Part shown: positions 33,640 through 46,285 of the stretch, one piece after another
How positions within the stretch are numbered: position 1 is the first letter of the stretch
Layout of the letters: each line of letters starts with the position of its first letter
DNA from: Cercis canadensis
Taxonomy: Eukaryota; Streptophyta; Magnoliopsida; Fabales; Fabaceae
Assembly: GCA_003255065.1 (NCBI GenBank)
Contig: QAOA01002012.1
Span: 457,808 to 521,807, forward strand
DNA length: 64,000 nucleotides
Direction of reading: 5' to 3'
Notes under the pieces: model-generated
Seen by the model: the letters and a program-made list of their open reading frames with translations, nothing else
What the model was told of the DNA's origin: nothing
Databases searched by the model: none
Position numbers and translations under genes: made by a program

Positions 33640-34620
33640 CAATCTAAAATGATCACCAAATTTTGTTGATATTGAACAACGTATTGACGAACTAAGGTAA
33701 AAAATCATGTCCATGCATCTTTAACTTCTCCTTCCACAATAGCAAATGTAAGAGGCAATGGTGACATATCGCCATCCTGTGTGGAAGCAATCAGCAATGT
33801 GCCACGATATTTGCCATTTAAGAAAGTCTCATTTACTTGAATTACAGGTTTGCAAAAAGGAAATGCATCAACACATGCCTGGAATGTCTAAAAGACACGG
33901 TGAAAAATCGTCTCCTGAACATTTGAATGACTGCTCATCTGATTATTATTCAACAACCATTTGACAATGGTTCTAGGATTAGACAGTTGCATTGCTGTCA
34001 TCCATCTAGGCAAGAGGTTATAACTCTCATTCCAATTGCTGAACAATTTTTCAATGCATTTCTGCTTTGCCAACCATGCTTTCTTGTACAATGCTCGATG
34101 CAAAAATTCATTTAATATTCACTCTTGTATCAATTTTATTGACATATCGTGACTCTCCTTAACCATCTCATGAATGCTCAATGCTATCACATAAATTTCT
34201 AACTTGTTACGATCTTGTGTTATCATGTCATTTGTGTATGTATGTGGACCATTATACTTTCTAATCTCTTATACTCTGCTCTTACTCATTTGGCAAGCTT
34301 GAAGTCTCCAATTACAACTACTAGTCTTATTTGGACAAATCACTCTCCATGTTGTTGGGTGCGACTACTTCACAATGAATGAATGGTACATTTGCAGTGT
34401 GTATTCCTTGACAGCAAGTTGAACGTCATCTTTCGTAGAGAATTGTTGCCTAATTGACAACTTTCCACCTTTTTCCCACGCTCAATGTGTATCTGATCTC
34501 CCAGTGTCATCACTAATTCGCATGGCATCCTAGTTAATGGGTGAATAATATGGCAAAGGTTCACTATACTACAATGGCTAAACCATTTATAGCGTGGGAC
34601 AATCAGATTCATAGCCTAAT
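33640..34620 (-). pseudogene. MuDR-type transposase catalytic region
   Basis: Pieces read on the minus strand: SCNWRLQACQMSKSRVYEIR (~34270-34330), LAKQKCIEKLFSNWNESYNL (within 34103-33888), VFHTFQAC-type linker, then IQVNETFLNGKYRGTLLIA (~33800-33860) and FAIVEGE. The first catalytic Asp of the usual QVDGTFL motif is Asn, with Gly to Glu next to it. The later LIxDxH motif remains as IILDCH near 33640. Stops separate the pieces. The intact enzyme cuts and joins the element ends. Confidence 0.75.
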
Positions 34621-35041
34621 GGTTGCACATTGAGATCCAAACTATGTTCATTTTCTTCATCACTGCTCGATTCATCTCCCTCTGGCATGTAATCCTCATC
34701 ATCACTTGACGTAATTAAAGGATCAATGGGAGAATTACCACCACTTACTTGTTCGTCTTCATGTCATTCTCTATTCAATTCAGCTTCATTTTCTTTGATG
34801 CCCCTCCCGTGTCCAATATTTTAATTGGACCACTGGTCATTATAACCATAATCATGGCTCTCTGGTGGTTGAAACATTTGACTTGAACTATGATGCCATA
34901 ATGGAATCTAGATGAGTCAACATGTGGCCGATAACAGTGGTCATTTTGAAATTCTATTTGACTATACCCTTGAAATGAATAAGGTATTGAACTTGGCGCA
35001 TCTACATCAGCTTCTTCGATTTAGAAACCATTACCATCATG

Positions 35042-35410
35042 CTATATAGTTTTAGTCTCCACAAAAACCTCCATTGCTCCAAGATTGGCATGTTGTGCAC
35101 GACTTTCATACATGCACATTACATCCTCATCAATCATGAAGTCAAGTTCCGAATAATATAATGGGTTAGCGGACATAGGAAATATATATTTGATATTTTT
35201 GATCACTTTATTAGGATGAAGATGCAATTTTCGTTGTATATCTTCCTTAAGACTATATAGTCTATATTTATGCTTCAACTTCATGCATACAAGATTCACA
35301 CTTTCATATGTGACTCCTTGTTCTCCATTATACACTCGGCAATTGTAATAAATGAAGATAAGCATTTTTATACTAAATTTTAAACCAAACATATCACATT
35401 TCATGTACAA
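35042..35410 (-). pseudogene. MuDR-type transposase N-terminus
   Basis: Open 122 codons with CRVYNGEQGVTYE, LKEDIQRKLHLHPNKVIKNI and FPMSANPLYYSELDFMIDED, typical of the N-terminal part of plant MULE transposases. The first 25 or so codons may be intron read-through, because an AG precedes the CRVYNG stretch. Confidence 0.65.
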
Positions 35411-35924
35411 TTATCATATAAATATTATCATAATACATACTTTATGTACACATTTACTTATAGTAATATTTCAATGGAAAACATATATTACTAAATATTA
35501 CCGAGCTTACAATTGAAAACAAATTAAATTAATTTATCAAGGTTATGCAATAATTAAAATATTAATCCATCTTTAACAGTTTCAATAATTAATATAAATA
35601 TTCTTATACTTCATATTTAAACCAACTATATCATGTTTCATATACAATTAGAATATAAATATTATCATAATTTATTTATACTAATATTTTGACAAAAATG
35701 TATATTACTAAAAATTACCAAGCTTAGAATCAAAAAAACAAAAACAATTATCAAGTTTAAGCAATAATTAAAATCTTAACACACTTTATAAAGTATCATT
35801 CCACAAAAATTTGAATAGAACCCCAAACAGAAACTTGACCAATGAAAATTTCTCTTTTATGCGAACTGAAAATTTATCTTCTAAGAATAATGAACTCCTT
35901 TTCACCGAGGAGGGATATATAAAA

Positions 35925-36185
35925 CTCGGACACGCCATTTGCAAATGGAGTCACGCAACTTCTCTAGACAACTTTTCAAAGATTCCCTCAATTGTTTGAA
36001 CACGCCAATAGATATAAGGAAAAGCGCCGCATGCTATTTGGCATATTTAGTGAGGACACGCCGCAAGGGAGCCGGCATGTCCCTACAAGACATGCCATTT
36101 GGTAGTCGATGGGCCCCACGGTCACTTCCTTCAGCCTACCACACCTGAAAAGTTAGGTGAAAGCGACAAGAGGGACACGCCAACT
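35925..36185. repeat. repeated GACACGCC(ATTTG) motif near the right end of MULE-1
   Basis: GGACACGCCATTTGCAAATGG (35928 region), GAACACGCCAATAG, GGACACGCCGCAAGG, AGACATGCCATTTGG and GGACACGCCAACTGC, five copies in about 260 bp. One copy contains the perfect palindrome CCATTTGCAAATGG. This GC-richer patch stands out in AT-rich surroundings, upstream of the transposase on its strand. Confidence 0.6.
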
Positions 36186-36330
36186 GCTGTGGGCCCTAGT
36201 GCACAACTATTGTTTTTTTTTTTTTATAAGTTTTTAATTTTTTAAAAACTGTAATATTTATGTAAATAACTTAGAAAGTGTAATAGTTGTGTAAATTTGT
36301 TGTCAAATTGCAGTATTAAGGTCAATGAGC

Positions 36331-39300
36331 CCATATCTCGATGTGATTCCTTTGAATTCGATGTTTATGTCAAAAATTGAATATGAAGTTGTCTGAATCT
36401 GAACCTCATAAAAGGGAATTTAAGTGTCGGCAAATGACTACTTTTCTTGGATTTTTACCTGACAATATTATTTCTATTTGGTTTCTGGGAAAATTCAAAA
36501 AGGTGAAATAGTGAAATGAAAATTGAGATCATACATAGCATTAGTTTTGGGAAACTCTTCAATTTCAGTAAGACAATTTGGTCAGGGCTCAACATACTCT
36601 TCCTTTCTGGCCCAAGCAAAAATAAAAAAAAATTCATACTCTTCCTTTGTTTGAAGGACTGATAGAATTATGGCATCCCCATCTTCTAGCCCCCAAAACA
36701 CAGCCTTGATAAAGGGGTTTGTTAAGTTACCTCTCCTTCAACAAAGAGTAGCATAAAGCTCAGTTACCTCTCTTTTAAAAGGGGTGGTGTTACACCACGC
36801 TCTTATTGGGGAGGTTTTGGTAAGACCTATGTATTGAAATTGGTGTTATTATGAAGATTTCAAAAATAAAAATTTGAACTAAAATTCATAAACAAAGCAA
36901 TACAAAAAGTGTTAGGAAAAAAATAGTGTAGAATATTGATTTTCTTTGACACATTAAACTCAAATTCTATCAAATGTTTTAAAATCTGACTTGCACTGCA
37001 TAACTCGATTTTTTGAGATTGTTGCAATGACACTAATTTTAGGATGTGGGTTGGGACCCCCTCAATGAGAGAGGTGTAGCGCTATCCCTAGGTAGCTTAG
37101 TAAAACAAATTATTTTGCTATTGGTGAAATAAATTGTGTTGAATATGTCACATGTGTCTCTGTTTCAAAGTTTCTCTTGTTCAAATATTTGGGACTATTT
37201 TTTTCCCCTTTTAACCTGGATCTACTTACAAAAATTGGCATTTCTACCAAAGTAGGGTTTTTTTCAAAACTTATTATCCAAATAGGATGGTTTTGAAACA
37301 TTTTCTGCTTAAGGAATTATTTTGGCCATAGGCTCTTTTTTTATAAAAAAAATAATTTCTAAGTGTCATGGAAATTATGATTTTTATTTTATTTTCACAG
37401 TAAGGGTAGGGGCCAACTTTCATGCATCAAGACTAAATCATTTCCCGGACGATCTTAAGGGCAGAACCCTACATTGGCTTAATGCATTCAAAAGAAAAAA
37501 TTTTCCAGAGTGCTAGCCCTAGGATTTTTTTACTGAATTGTCATTTCATTGTATCAATTTTCAATAGTTTAAAAATTATCTTGATGCTTGAAGATTAAGG
37601 CATAATGTTTGAACCAATAACTCCAATTGGCAACCCTAACATACCATATTCTTAAAGCCCCATTTTGTTTACATAAAACCATATATATGTACTTACCATC
37701 AGCTTAAAACTGTCATAGCCCTAAGCTGACAAAATAAAATTTTGAAAGGCAATGGTTGCAATTTGATAAATATGTAACCATCATTTAGTTGTTTCAAGTA
37801 TATTAAGAAGTAAAAATATAAAATCATAATATTAAAATTGTCTAATACGTAAATTTATCACCATCATTTAGTTGTTTTCATAGATTCGCTTTAAACCCTT
37901 AGAATGCCCTGCCAATTAAATTAAACACTCTCTCCATGAACTTGTACACTCTTGATTGATGTTACTAAACTACTAAGCAGACAACTATGCTACATACACA
38001 TATCCATAGGATTCTAACTTCTGAGCCTTTTTTTTTTTGGGTACTTTTAGTTATAACTTTGGATTTAAACGTAAAACTCATAAGCATTGAGAACAACTTC
38101 AATATTAATCAACTACAGGCCGTTTGGTATTCTAAGCGTATTTATTTTGTAATATATAGTCAATATATATAATACTATCACTGCCACATATGTGCTTGCA
38201 CCATCTTGGAGAAAACCATGGATCAAACTCTTTCAACAGTTTAAGCACTTCTGATTCTTAAAGGTCCTATCACAGTTCCAACCATTATTTATGATGTTGC
38301 TTGGTCCCTTGAATTTATCACTCAGCACCTCACATCCTTGGCTTAGTTTGCACCATCATCTCTTCTGTACGGCCACAAATTAAGAGAATTAACAAAAAGA
38401 ACAAAGCGACAGAACATACGTATGCATGGTAATACACTTAAGTAAGGGAAAAGGACACACGTTATGAGAAGTGGAACTTTTTATTTAGGTGCACGGTGAA
38501 ATAACGAAAATACTATTCTGAGTTATATATGTGGTTATTCTTTTTTTGTTTTTTAACGCCCATGATATGGAATAGGAATAAATTCCTAAACCATAATTAT
38601 TACAAGATATCCTAAGAACCAAATACAATTATAAATTCCTCCAATTACATAAATAAACCTTAATTTTCAAATGATAAAATAATTAACAATACATAAATAA
38701 TAAATTGTCAGTAACTTCAGCCTATTTTGCATCAATCAGTTTTCAATCGGTTTGGTTATATAATATTAAGTAGCAAACCAAACTCCGATATATGAGTTAT
38801 ACTATTGGTTGAAATAATTTTTTGTGTGTAGGGATGTTTGAATGTGGAGTTGGGAAGCTTGAGAATCTGAATAAATAAAAAGAATAAAAGAACAAAAAAT
38901 TCTCAAACTATGGATGTGTTATGTTTACAATATTATTTTAGCTCTCATTTTAATTTTGTTGTTTTGCATTTTACTGTTATTATTCTTTGCAATGATTTTT
39001 TTTTTATTAATACAAACAATTAGATAGGGATATTCTAATTTGAAATTGTCAATATCCTAGATCATTACTTGAGCTAGCCAATGGTCTGACCCGACGTGCT
39101 AGCCCAGGTGTTTTGGGCCGACCTTTTACCATTACTGATTATATTATAATTTTTAATCAAAATCTATGTTAAATTATTATTTTTAAATTTTAAATGAAAA
39201 TATATAATAAAAATTTGAAAAGGAAGTGGATAAAATTAATTTAGAATAAGATATAATTATAAAATTAAAAGGATGAAATTCATTACTAAGAGGAATATAA

Positions 39301-39558
39301 AATATCAAATGAGAATGCTAAAAAAAAAAAAAAATAAAACATATTTTTAATAAAAGATAGTACAACTTTACAATCTGAAGAACTTTTTTTTTTTAATGTT
39401 ATTTTGCTTGTCTTGGTTTGTGTGATGGTATATTTAGGAGTTTCACTTGCATATGCCAAATATGAATCAACTTATGGAATTAAGCTTGGGATATATATAA
39501 AGCATTGCACATGACAACTGTTGGCTATCAACTTGCTACAACTCGAGAATGCAATAAA

Positions 39559-39591
<33 letters not shown>

Positions 39592-39847
39592 GTAATGTTA
39601 GTCTAAAAAGCTTGGATGGACTGAGCCAATGAGAAACTCTACAATGAAAGACTTTGAAGAATGCGGAAGCAGTTCAAGAATTGCTACTGAATGTAGCAAA
39701 AAGAAGAATTATGCAGAAAGGAAAAGGAGAGCAGACGTAGAGAAAGTGAGAGACAATGAAGAAAAGATTAAGAAAGAATGAGAGTTGAGTACCCATCTGA
39801 TGTAAATTGTATTTCATTGAATAATGAATCTACTGCACTTTACAAAT
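36331..39847. other. AT-rich interval with no assignable gene
   Basis: I find no coding region longer than about 60 codons with a recognisable motif. A weak gag-like stretch (DDLKGRTLHWLNAF, 37450-37491) is too short to call. The segment 39595-39847 has purine-rich, exon-like composition but no domain. Confidence 0.4.
39558..39591. repeat. (ATT)n microsatellite
   Basis: About eleven ATT units in an otherwise unremarkable AT-rich stretch. Confidence 0.9.
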
Positions 39848-39848
39848 N
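39848..39848. other. N: assembly join
   Basis: Left of the N is unassigned DNA; right of it is the 3' untranslated region of Ath-A. A 28-bp identity links 39852-39879 to 36837-36864, so the join may be wrong or may span missing sequence. Confidence 0.7.
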
Positions 39849-40459
39849 TATAAATTGGTGTTATTATGAAGATTTCAAAGAAAGGAATGTCTTGATCACT
39901 TTTATGCATGCATGTGCAAATGTAACCTCAACTAAGAAACAAAACAAGTTCTAGAGTGTCAAATTGATAGATGAAAACACACAAGAAAGAATCATGACAT
40001 ATGGCTCAAATCCTCACAGCTTATAAGACTATCAAGAATTAACTCATCCAAATCAAATTTTGTTGCCATATCACTTAAATCCAAGAAGCAAGATAATTGT
40101 CCACTTATGTTGTAGCACTTTAGAATCAAAATTGCTTCAAACTACTCTCTTCACAACTCTTAAATTAATTGAAAAAAATCAGAAAATTCTAAAAACAAAA
40201 CAGAAAAATAGCAAACCTAAAGGAAAACATAATTTTAAATGACAAAAATAACAAAGTAAAATAACAGAAAATAGTGAAACAACATGCTAAAAGCATAGAA
40301 AAAAGTGAACAGAGAAACTAAAAACAGTAAAACAGTGAATTAAAAAACAGAAAACAGCATACAGAAAGTTTTTAAAAACACCAAAACAGAAAACTACGCC
40401 TAAAACAGAAAACACACAAATATTAAAACAGAAACATAAATTTAAAAACATCAAAACAG

Positions 40460-40505
<46 letters not shown>
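40460..40505. repeat. poly-A tract (46 bp)
   Basis: In the sense of Ath-A this is poly-T, just downstream of its internal purine tract. A similar poly-T lies downstream of the same motif in Ath-Z (63963-64000). It creates a spurious Phe-rich ORF on the minus strand. Confidence 0.9.
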
Positions 40506-40507
<2 letters not shown>

Positions 40508-40520
40508 AGCACAGTAGGCT

Positions 40521-40562
40521 AATCCCTCCTTCACACTTAAATTTTGCAGTGTCCTCAATGCA
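40521..40562 (-). promoter_or_regulatory. degraded hairpin and purine tract of Ath-A
   Basis: The minus strand reads GCATTGAGGACACTGC, then AAATTTAAGTGTGAAGGAGG. The stem and G-run are partly mutated compared with Ath-Y and Ath-Z. Confidence 0.5.
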
Positions 40563-40633
40563 AAGCACAAAACAAACAGGAAAAGTAAGGCGCTAAAAAT
40601 AAAAGAGAAAGGGAAAGAAAATAGCCTGTGGGT

Positions 40634-41567
40634 TTAAGTCTCGTAGAGGGCAGCAGACAAGTGCACCTCCTCCACAACTTGCTCTTGAAAACCCTCATAA
40701 AAATGTTTCAGCCGATGTCCGTTCACTGGAAAAGTCTTATTGGTTTCCTCATTCTTGATCTCAACTGCACCATAAGGGAAAACATGAGTCACCACAAAAG
40801 GACCTATCCACCTAGAATGAAGCTTGTCGGGCATTAGTTTGAGGCGGGAATTGTAGAGCAACACTTTTTGACCAATGTGGAACTCTTTTCTCACTAATAA
40901 CTTGTGATGGATAGCCTTGGTCTTTTCTTTATAAATTCTGGAATTCTCATAAGTTTCAAACCTAATTTCTTCCAATTCTTGTAGTTGCAGCTTCCTTTGA
41001 GAACCAGCTTGAGCCAAGCCAAAATTACATTGCTTCACTGCCCAATACGCCTTATGCTCTATCTCCACTAGAAGGTGGCAGGCCTTGCTAAAGACTAGCC
41101 TATAAGGTGACATGCCTATAGGGGTCTTGTAGGCAGTCCGATAGGCCCACAAAGCATCATCCAGACGCATGCTCTAATCTTTTCTGTTGGGTTGGACAGT
41201 CTTCTCTAAAATTTACTTGATCTCCCTATTTGACACTTCTGCTTGCCTATTGGTCTGTGGATGGTAAGGGGTTGACACCTTGTGCACCCCACCATACATT
41301 TTTAACAAGGCAACCATTTGCCTATTGCAGAAGTGCGAACCTTGGTCACTAATTATTGCTCTGGGGATGCCGAACCTGCAGAAAATGTGAGTCCTGACAA
41401 AATCTAAGACAACATGAGAATCATCAATCCGGGTGACCTTAGCCTCTACCCATTTAGAAACATAATCCACAGCTAATAGGATATACACAAAACCAAAAGA
41501 AGTAGGAAAGGGACCCATGAAATCAATACCCCACACATAATATATCTCACAAAACAGTAAAGGCTAT
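40634..41567 (-). pseudogene. integrase core and C-terminus of Ath-A
   Basis: 41536-41213 encodes [20 protein letters not shown] (first Asp), [13 protein letters not shown] (second Asp) and [16 protein letters not shown] (catalytic Glu, with Gly to Arg before it). After stops at an Arg codon and a Trp codon, 41170-40634 encodes [20 protein letters not shown], the [11 protein letters not shown] helix, and the C-terminal [20 protein letters not shown] module, ending [14 protein letters not shown]. All three catalytic residues are present, so two stops are the main damage. Confidence 0.88.
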
Positions 41568-43038
41568 TGATTGGTGTTGTCGCTTAACCAATTAAATTAA
41601 ACCGAATCCCCTAATTAGAATGCAATAGAGGGCATAATCCGGGTTTGTCTCACAAGGAATGCAATGTGTAATCAATAATTTTAAGTTAAAAACAGGAGAT
41701 TTTTGAAATAAGATTATAATAGTAAATTGCAGAATTAAACAAAGATTAATGTAGTTGATTAAAGACGTAACATAGCTAGACATCCATCAAAAACCAGTTT
41801 GATTCATCCTAGATTAACATGAGTGATTAAGTCTTAATGCAGCACTACTAATTGAGTTTAATCACAACTGAAATCTCTAATTATGATCAATTGTTCCTAC
41901 TGAGTTATCACTCAGGATTCGATTAATCACATACAATCACTAATCTTGTAATCACAAAGACTAAGCAATTAGTGATTAATCCAAAAATCGAACATCAATT
42001 AGCATAGCATAGCTTCTCTGAATTTTAACCACAGATTAAAGATTGATCAATCTAAATTCTATTTCTTACTTCAATATCCATATAAATTACAAAGATCTCC
42101 ATGAATTCATACAAAGATTAAAGCAAGGTAGAAATTCAAAGAAGAAGAAATTGCATTAAGTTTAATCCAATTAAGAACATAATCTCAAAATCAAAATCGA
42201 ATTTAATCAGGAGTCTAAATTGGTTACAAGGATTCTACTCCTCCATGGTCATGAAATCCAAGCTCCAATGGAGAAGTGCAGTCATAAATCAAAGAGCTCC
42301 AGAATTTTCAAGAGAGAAAATAAAAGCTGCCTAAAAACTGTCTAGTCTAGTCTAGAATTGATAACTCTTCTGCCTCCTTTCTCTGATTATAATTTCCTAA
42401 TTTTCATGCACACCTAATTTACCCCTAACCTAGTTTAAACCTCTAGACCTCAGCTTCAAATGGGCTTTGGTTTGGGCATAATTAGGCCTGAATTGAGGAA
42501 GTTAAGCCCATTTAAGTCCATTTAAGTCCATATAGGTCTCTAGACTAATCATCCATTTTCAAAAGGAAATAAGACCATCTTAACTTCATAATTTGTTGAA
42601 CCAGCCTTCATAAAAATTGACGCCCTGTGCCTTAGCTTTCCAATGGAACACATTTCAAGTCCATATGACATGTACAGTACAAGTTATGGTACAAACACTG
42701 CATGCGGGTTAGGATCCAGCGGTAGCAACTCTACTCTAACTTACGGATTAAATTTGACCCACTGAACGTCTAAATTGGCCTTGGAAGTCTGAATGAAAGT
42801 TGTAGATAATCCTCTTAGCTTTCCTACAAGGCAAGAATCACAATTTTTAGACATACAGAAATAAAGATATACCCAAAATACAGAATAGTGTCAAAACCCT
42901 AATAATGCTGAAAAACACACTTAAGCCCAATTTGAACCTAATTAATGAAATATGACCCAAGCCCAATCAAATAGGCTCAAAATAGGATTAGGAGGTTAAA
43001 AATGGGGATTAATTAATACATAAAAATACTGTTCATCA
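41568..43038 (-). repeat. 3' LTR of Ath-B
   Basis: 1,471 bp. Minus strand starts TGATGAACAGTATTTTT. It differs from the 5' LTR by scattered substitutions and a few small indels (for example an extra GTCCATTTAA copy near 42515), visibly more than 95% alike but not counted exactly. Confidence 0.88.
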
Positions 43039-43055
43039 AATCCCCCCACACTTAG
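43039..43055 (-). promoter_or_regulatory. polypurine tract of Ath-B
   Basis: The minus strand reads AAGTGTGGGGGGATT directly before the 3' LTR. Confidence 0.8.
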
Positions 43056-44424
43056 TTTTTGCACGTCTCGGGCAAACTAGAATTCCAAAACTCAGAAACA
43101 AGGAAAAACAAATTAACTAACTTAAAAATTTCCAATGATATTCAAGAATTGCATAAGTTCAAAGACAAGAAGAGCACTCAAAAATTCAAGGAAGTCACAA
43201 CATTCATGAAATAAAATTCTTCACATCCAAAATTAACAATTAAGGTAACTTCAATTAAAAAACATGAGTCAAGAATGATAGATTCTCACAAGATATACTC
43301 TTAATCTCTCAAGTGTTTAGAAAGTAAGTATTTCACTCAATGAAACTCATGAAGAAATACACTACCATAGGCTTGCTTATCTTCTACTTTTCCACTACTT
43401 AAACAAATGCATACACAAATCAAGAGGACTTTATTCAAGGTTGTTATAGGGCCAAGGTAAAGGGTAGGAATAATATGGATATGACAACCTAAGTACCCTA
43501 AGAGAATAAAAGAGCATTAGAGAGGAATTCAATTAACAAGCATGTAACTTTTCCCAATTTCTAAACATGTAAAGCATACTCTCTTTTCTTTTCACATATT
43601 CCTTTCTTTTCTTTTTCCTTTTCACAATTCTGATTTTTTTTTTATTGAATCAATTGGCTCTTTTTCTTTCTTTTTTTCATTCACATCTCACTTTGCACAT
43701 TGCACTAGAAATTTCACAGCCTTCACACTTGCATTATTAATTACCCACAAGCATAAGAGTTCCTCCAAGATAATGAACCAATGCTCTCCCATTCCTTAAG
43801 GTAACAACATGATTTTCACATAGGCACGTAATGAGCTAAGACCAAAGATAGGCAAATAGGCTCAAAGGGGTAATCAAAGAAAATTAATACAAGGTTGGCT
43901 ATTTGGCAAAGTAGCTAAATCAAGAATGAATGCCTCAATCATGTTCATGTATGTAAGTGAAAATGCAGCTTTAAAAAGAATCAAAACAAGTTCTAGAGTG
44001 ATCAAAATTCATGAGTAAAAATCACACTAAAAAGAAAAAGAATGACATATTTGCTAAATTCATCCATTAAAAGGTTCAAAATCTCACAAGGTATGCATCT
44101 ATCAAACTTTAATCACTAATCCAACATCCAAAATCAAGCATGTAAAATTAAGGAATGAAAACAAAATATTCAATCATGCTATAAACCTTGAATGCAATTG
44201 CTTCAACTTACAACTTCATAAAATTCACATTCTAAAACATCATTGGAGGGTAATTAAAACAGAAAAATGACAATAAAAATAAAAAAAAAATAGCAAGAAC
44301 AAACAGAAAATAGCAAAGTGACACAAAACAAAAAATTAAAATAGAAACAGAAAATTAATCAACTAAACAACAAAACAATAAAACAACTAAACTACACAAA
44401 AAATCCCTCCCCCACACTTAAATT
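43056..44424 (-). other. 3' non-coding region of Ath-B
   Basis: About 1.4 kb between integrase tail and 3' LTR, related to 52703-54050 of Ath-Y. No gene seen. The second purine tract and a degraded hairpin lie at 44402-44450. Confidence 0.55.
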
Positions 44425-45081
44425 TTACATTTTTCTCAATTTAAAAACTTCAGAAAGTAGCAACATATGACAATTAATATCAAGTAGATAAGGACAAGTA
44501 AAATAAAAGAGAAAAGAAATATCCTGATCAGGTAAGGTAGATTGCATCGTGCAAGTGGACCTCATCCACGATGTTTGCAACAAGCAAAGTAAGATACCTA
44601 GGTCAAAGACCACTCTTACAAAGTCCTTAAAAGAAACTACAAAGCTGAAATTATTGTAAAAAACACAAAAACATAAAAAAACATAAAGACATAAAGGAAA
44701 TAATGAAGCAAATACTATGGGACTAGAATCAAATACATTTAACCATTGATTTAAAAATTCAGCAAAGTAAGCATTTAAAATGTCACCAAGGGAAATGTGC
44801 AGCAAAGAATTTACAATCCTACCTAAAGCATGAGAAACATGAAAAATCTTGTTAGGTATATACAACCATCCATGGTTCCCATATATAAGTCTAAAAGAAG
44901 GAAAATAATTATGTCCTACAAATCTAAGCCTATAACAGTCATGCTTAAGGTCATCCTTACAAAATACATTAGTGTCACACAACATATTGTTTATGCAAGG
45001 CTCAATATGACACTTAAATTTGTGCAAAGAATTGGCAAACACCGACATTTCTTGCTTGTCATTCAAAGAATAGCTTGACAT
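44425..45081 (-). pseudogene. unassigned ORF of Ath-B, downstream of the Cys-rich module
   Basis: Same frame as the ORF at 45100-45927, separated by a single TGA (45094-45096 region), so the two were probably one ~500-codon ORF. Residues 1-115 read like a globular domain (HKFKCHIEPCINNMLCDTNV, CYRLRFVGHNYFPSFRLIYG, LGRIVNSLLHISLGDILNAY). A hydrophobic stretch follows (LFPLCLYVFLCFCVF), then KDFVRVVFDLGI, also found in Ath-Z. In another frame the end encodes the integrase tail DEVHLHDAIYLT. I do not recognise the globular part. It is absent from the visible coding of Ath-Y and Ath-A. Confidence 0.5.
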
Positions 45082-45099
45082 ATGGTTTGCTTGGACAAC

Positions 45100-45927
45100 T
45101 CATTTATTTTCCACACTCACTCCACCAACATCAAAATATTTACTTGCCACCAAGGTTCTAACATGATCAATTCCTAGTGCTCTAGCATGTGAAGAAGTAA
45201 GAAGCATGAAATCTCCTAATCTATCAACATTAGTTTCTATATCTCCACATGCATACACCATTACAACAAGAGTAGGATCATGATTAAACAAATTTTTAGC
45301 AAATGCACAATTAAAATAAGGATGTGTCAAAGTGGAAAAAGGTGTAGAGTTAACCATAGCAGCCGTGTCAAGTTCGCATTGGGTTGTCTCTTGAGAGTTT
45401 TCTTCAAAATCTGTAGAACCAGATTTACTAGAATCTTCATCTCTCAAGAATGCAGCGATCTCAGTACACACAGCACATGGCAATTCACCATCACAATCAG
45501 CACATAATTGACCCTGCACAGAATCATCAAAACCAACACAATCAGAAAAATTAGTACCTAACTCATTGTAGATCTCCTTGACTAAATCTTCCTCTGTCTT
45601 CTTGGACTGAATGACTTTATCAGATTCTAGGGTCAATGAATCAGGGACTATTTTCTCTGCTGCCTGTGGTTTGTTTTCAAGTTGAGGTTCAGTTAGTTCT
45701 GGCATAGATTCTTCAGTTGGTTCTAGAATTCTATTTGAAGGAATTTTTTCAGAACCTTGGGCCTGAAATTGACTCGTTGAGGATGCCAATTGTCCAATCA
45801 AGATATCTAAATTTTGTATGGCGGCCTCTGTCCTCTGCTGGAACTGCATGGTATGAGTGGCCAATTGCTTCACCAAGTCCTCAATTGAAGGTTCAGGTTC
45901 TGTGTATGTTGAACTTGGTTGTTGCAT
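45100..45927 (-). pseudogene. gag C-terminal segment, Cys-rich module and unassigned region of Ath-B
   Basis: Residues 1-60: SIEDLVKQLATHTMQFQQRT and NLDILIGQLASSTSQFQAQ, matching the coiled-coil gag C-terminus of Ath-Y and Ath-Z. There is a direct jump, without protease, to the Cys-rich module (about residues 115-160): FSDCVGFDDSVQGQLCADCD, then GELPCAVCTEIAAFLRDED. The rest (TLTHPYFNCAFAKNLFNHDP, SHARALGIDHVRTLVASKYF) is unassigned. The frame upstream is broken by a stop near 46001. Confidence 0.6.
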
Positions 45928-45987
45928 AGGCTGCTTGAATGGTTGCCAATATTGTTGTGGAGGTGCTGCATTGCCATATGTCAGATT

Positions 45988-46242
45988 AGTATGATTTCTC
46001 TAATCATAGTTATAGATGTTGAAGGATGGATCATTAACATTAAGATCTGTGTTATGCTCAGCCATGTTATCAACAAAATTAATCACAGGATTAGTAACAG
46101 GATTAATGACTACTCTTCTCCTAGATTGTCTATTTTGGCTATGAAATGTTTTATCAAATTCACAGTCAATATCACATAAATCACTACAAGAAGATTGAGT
46201 AATACGCCATGCACACAAGGTTGGCAGAATGCCAAAACACAC
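45988..46242 (-). pseudogene. gag N-terminus of Ath-B (internally deleted)
   Basis: The minus strand encodes a short Arg/Asn-rich leader (FDKTFHSQNRQSRRRVVINP, NFVDNMAEHNTD), resembling the start of Athila gag. It passes straight into YGNAAPP-type sequence found near the gag C-terminus of Ath-Z. The capsid core is therefore deleted. Confidence 0.5.
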
Positions 46243-46285
46243 TAAAACAGGAACACAACACAGAAATAGGGACAGAAAATGGCTA

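Larger units (their letters stand above)
32246..36330 (-). mobile_element. MULE-1: decayed Mutator-like element
   Basis: Contains a minus-strand MuDR-type transposase in pieces (35410-32559) and, at the right, a promoter-side region with repeated GACACGCC motifs. Terminal inverted repeats could not be paired: the right end is probably in the AT-rich stretch near 36230-36330, and the left end is unclear. Confidence 0.6.

Noticed and set aside
37322..37516. Possible gag fragment (DDLKGRTLHWLNAF)
   Set aside because: Only about 14 suggestive residues and no neighbouring gag or protease sequence.
40287..40568. Phe-rich minus-strand ORF
   Set aside because: Created by the 46-bp poly-A tract; no coding character otherwise.
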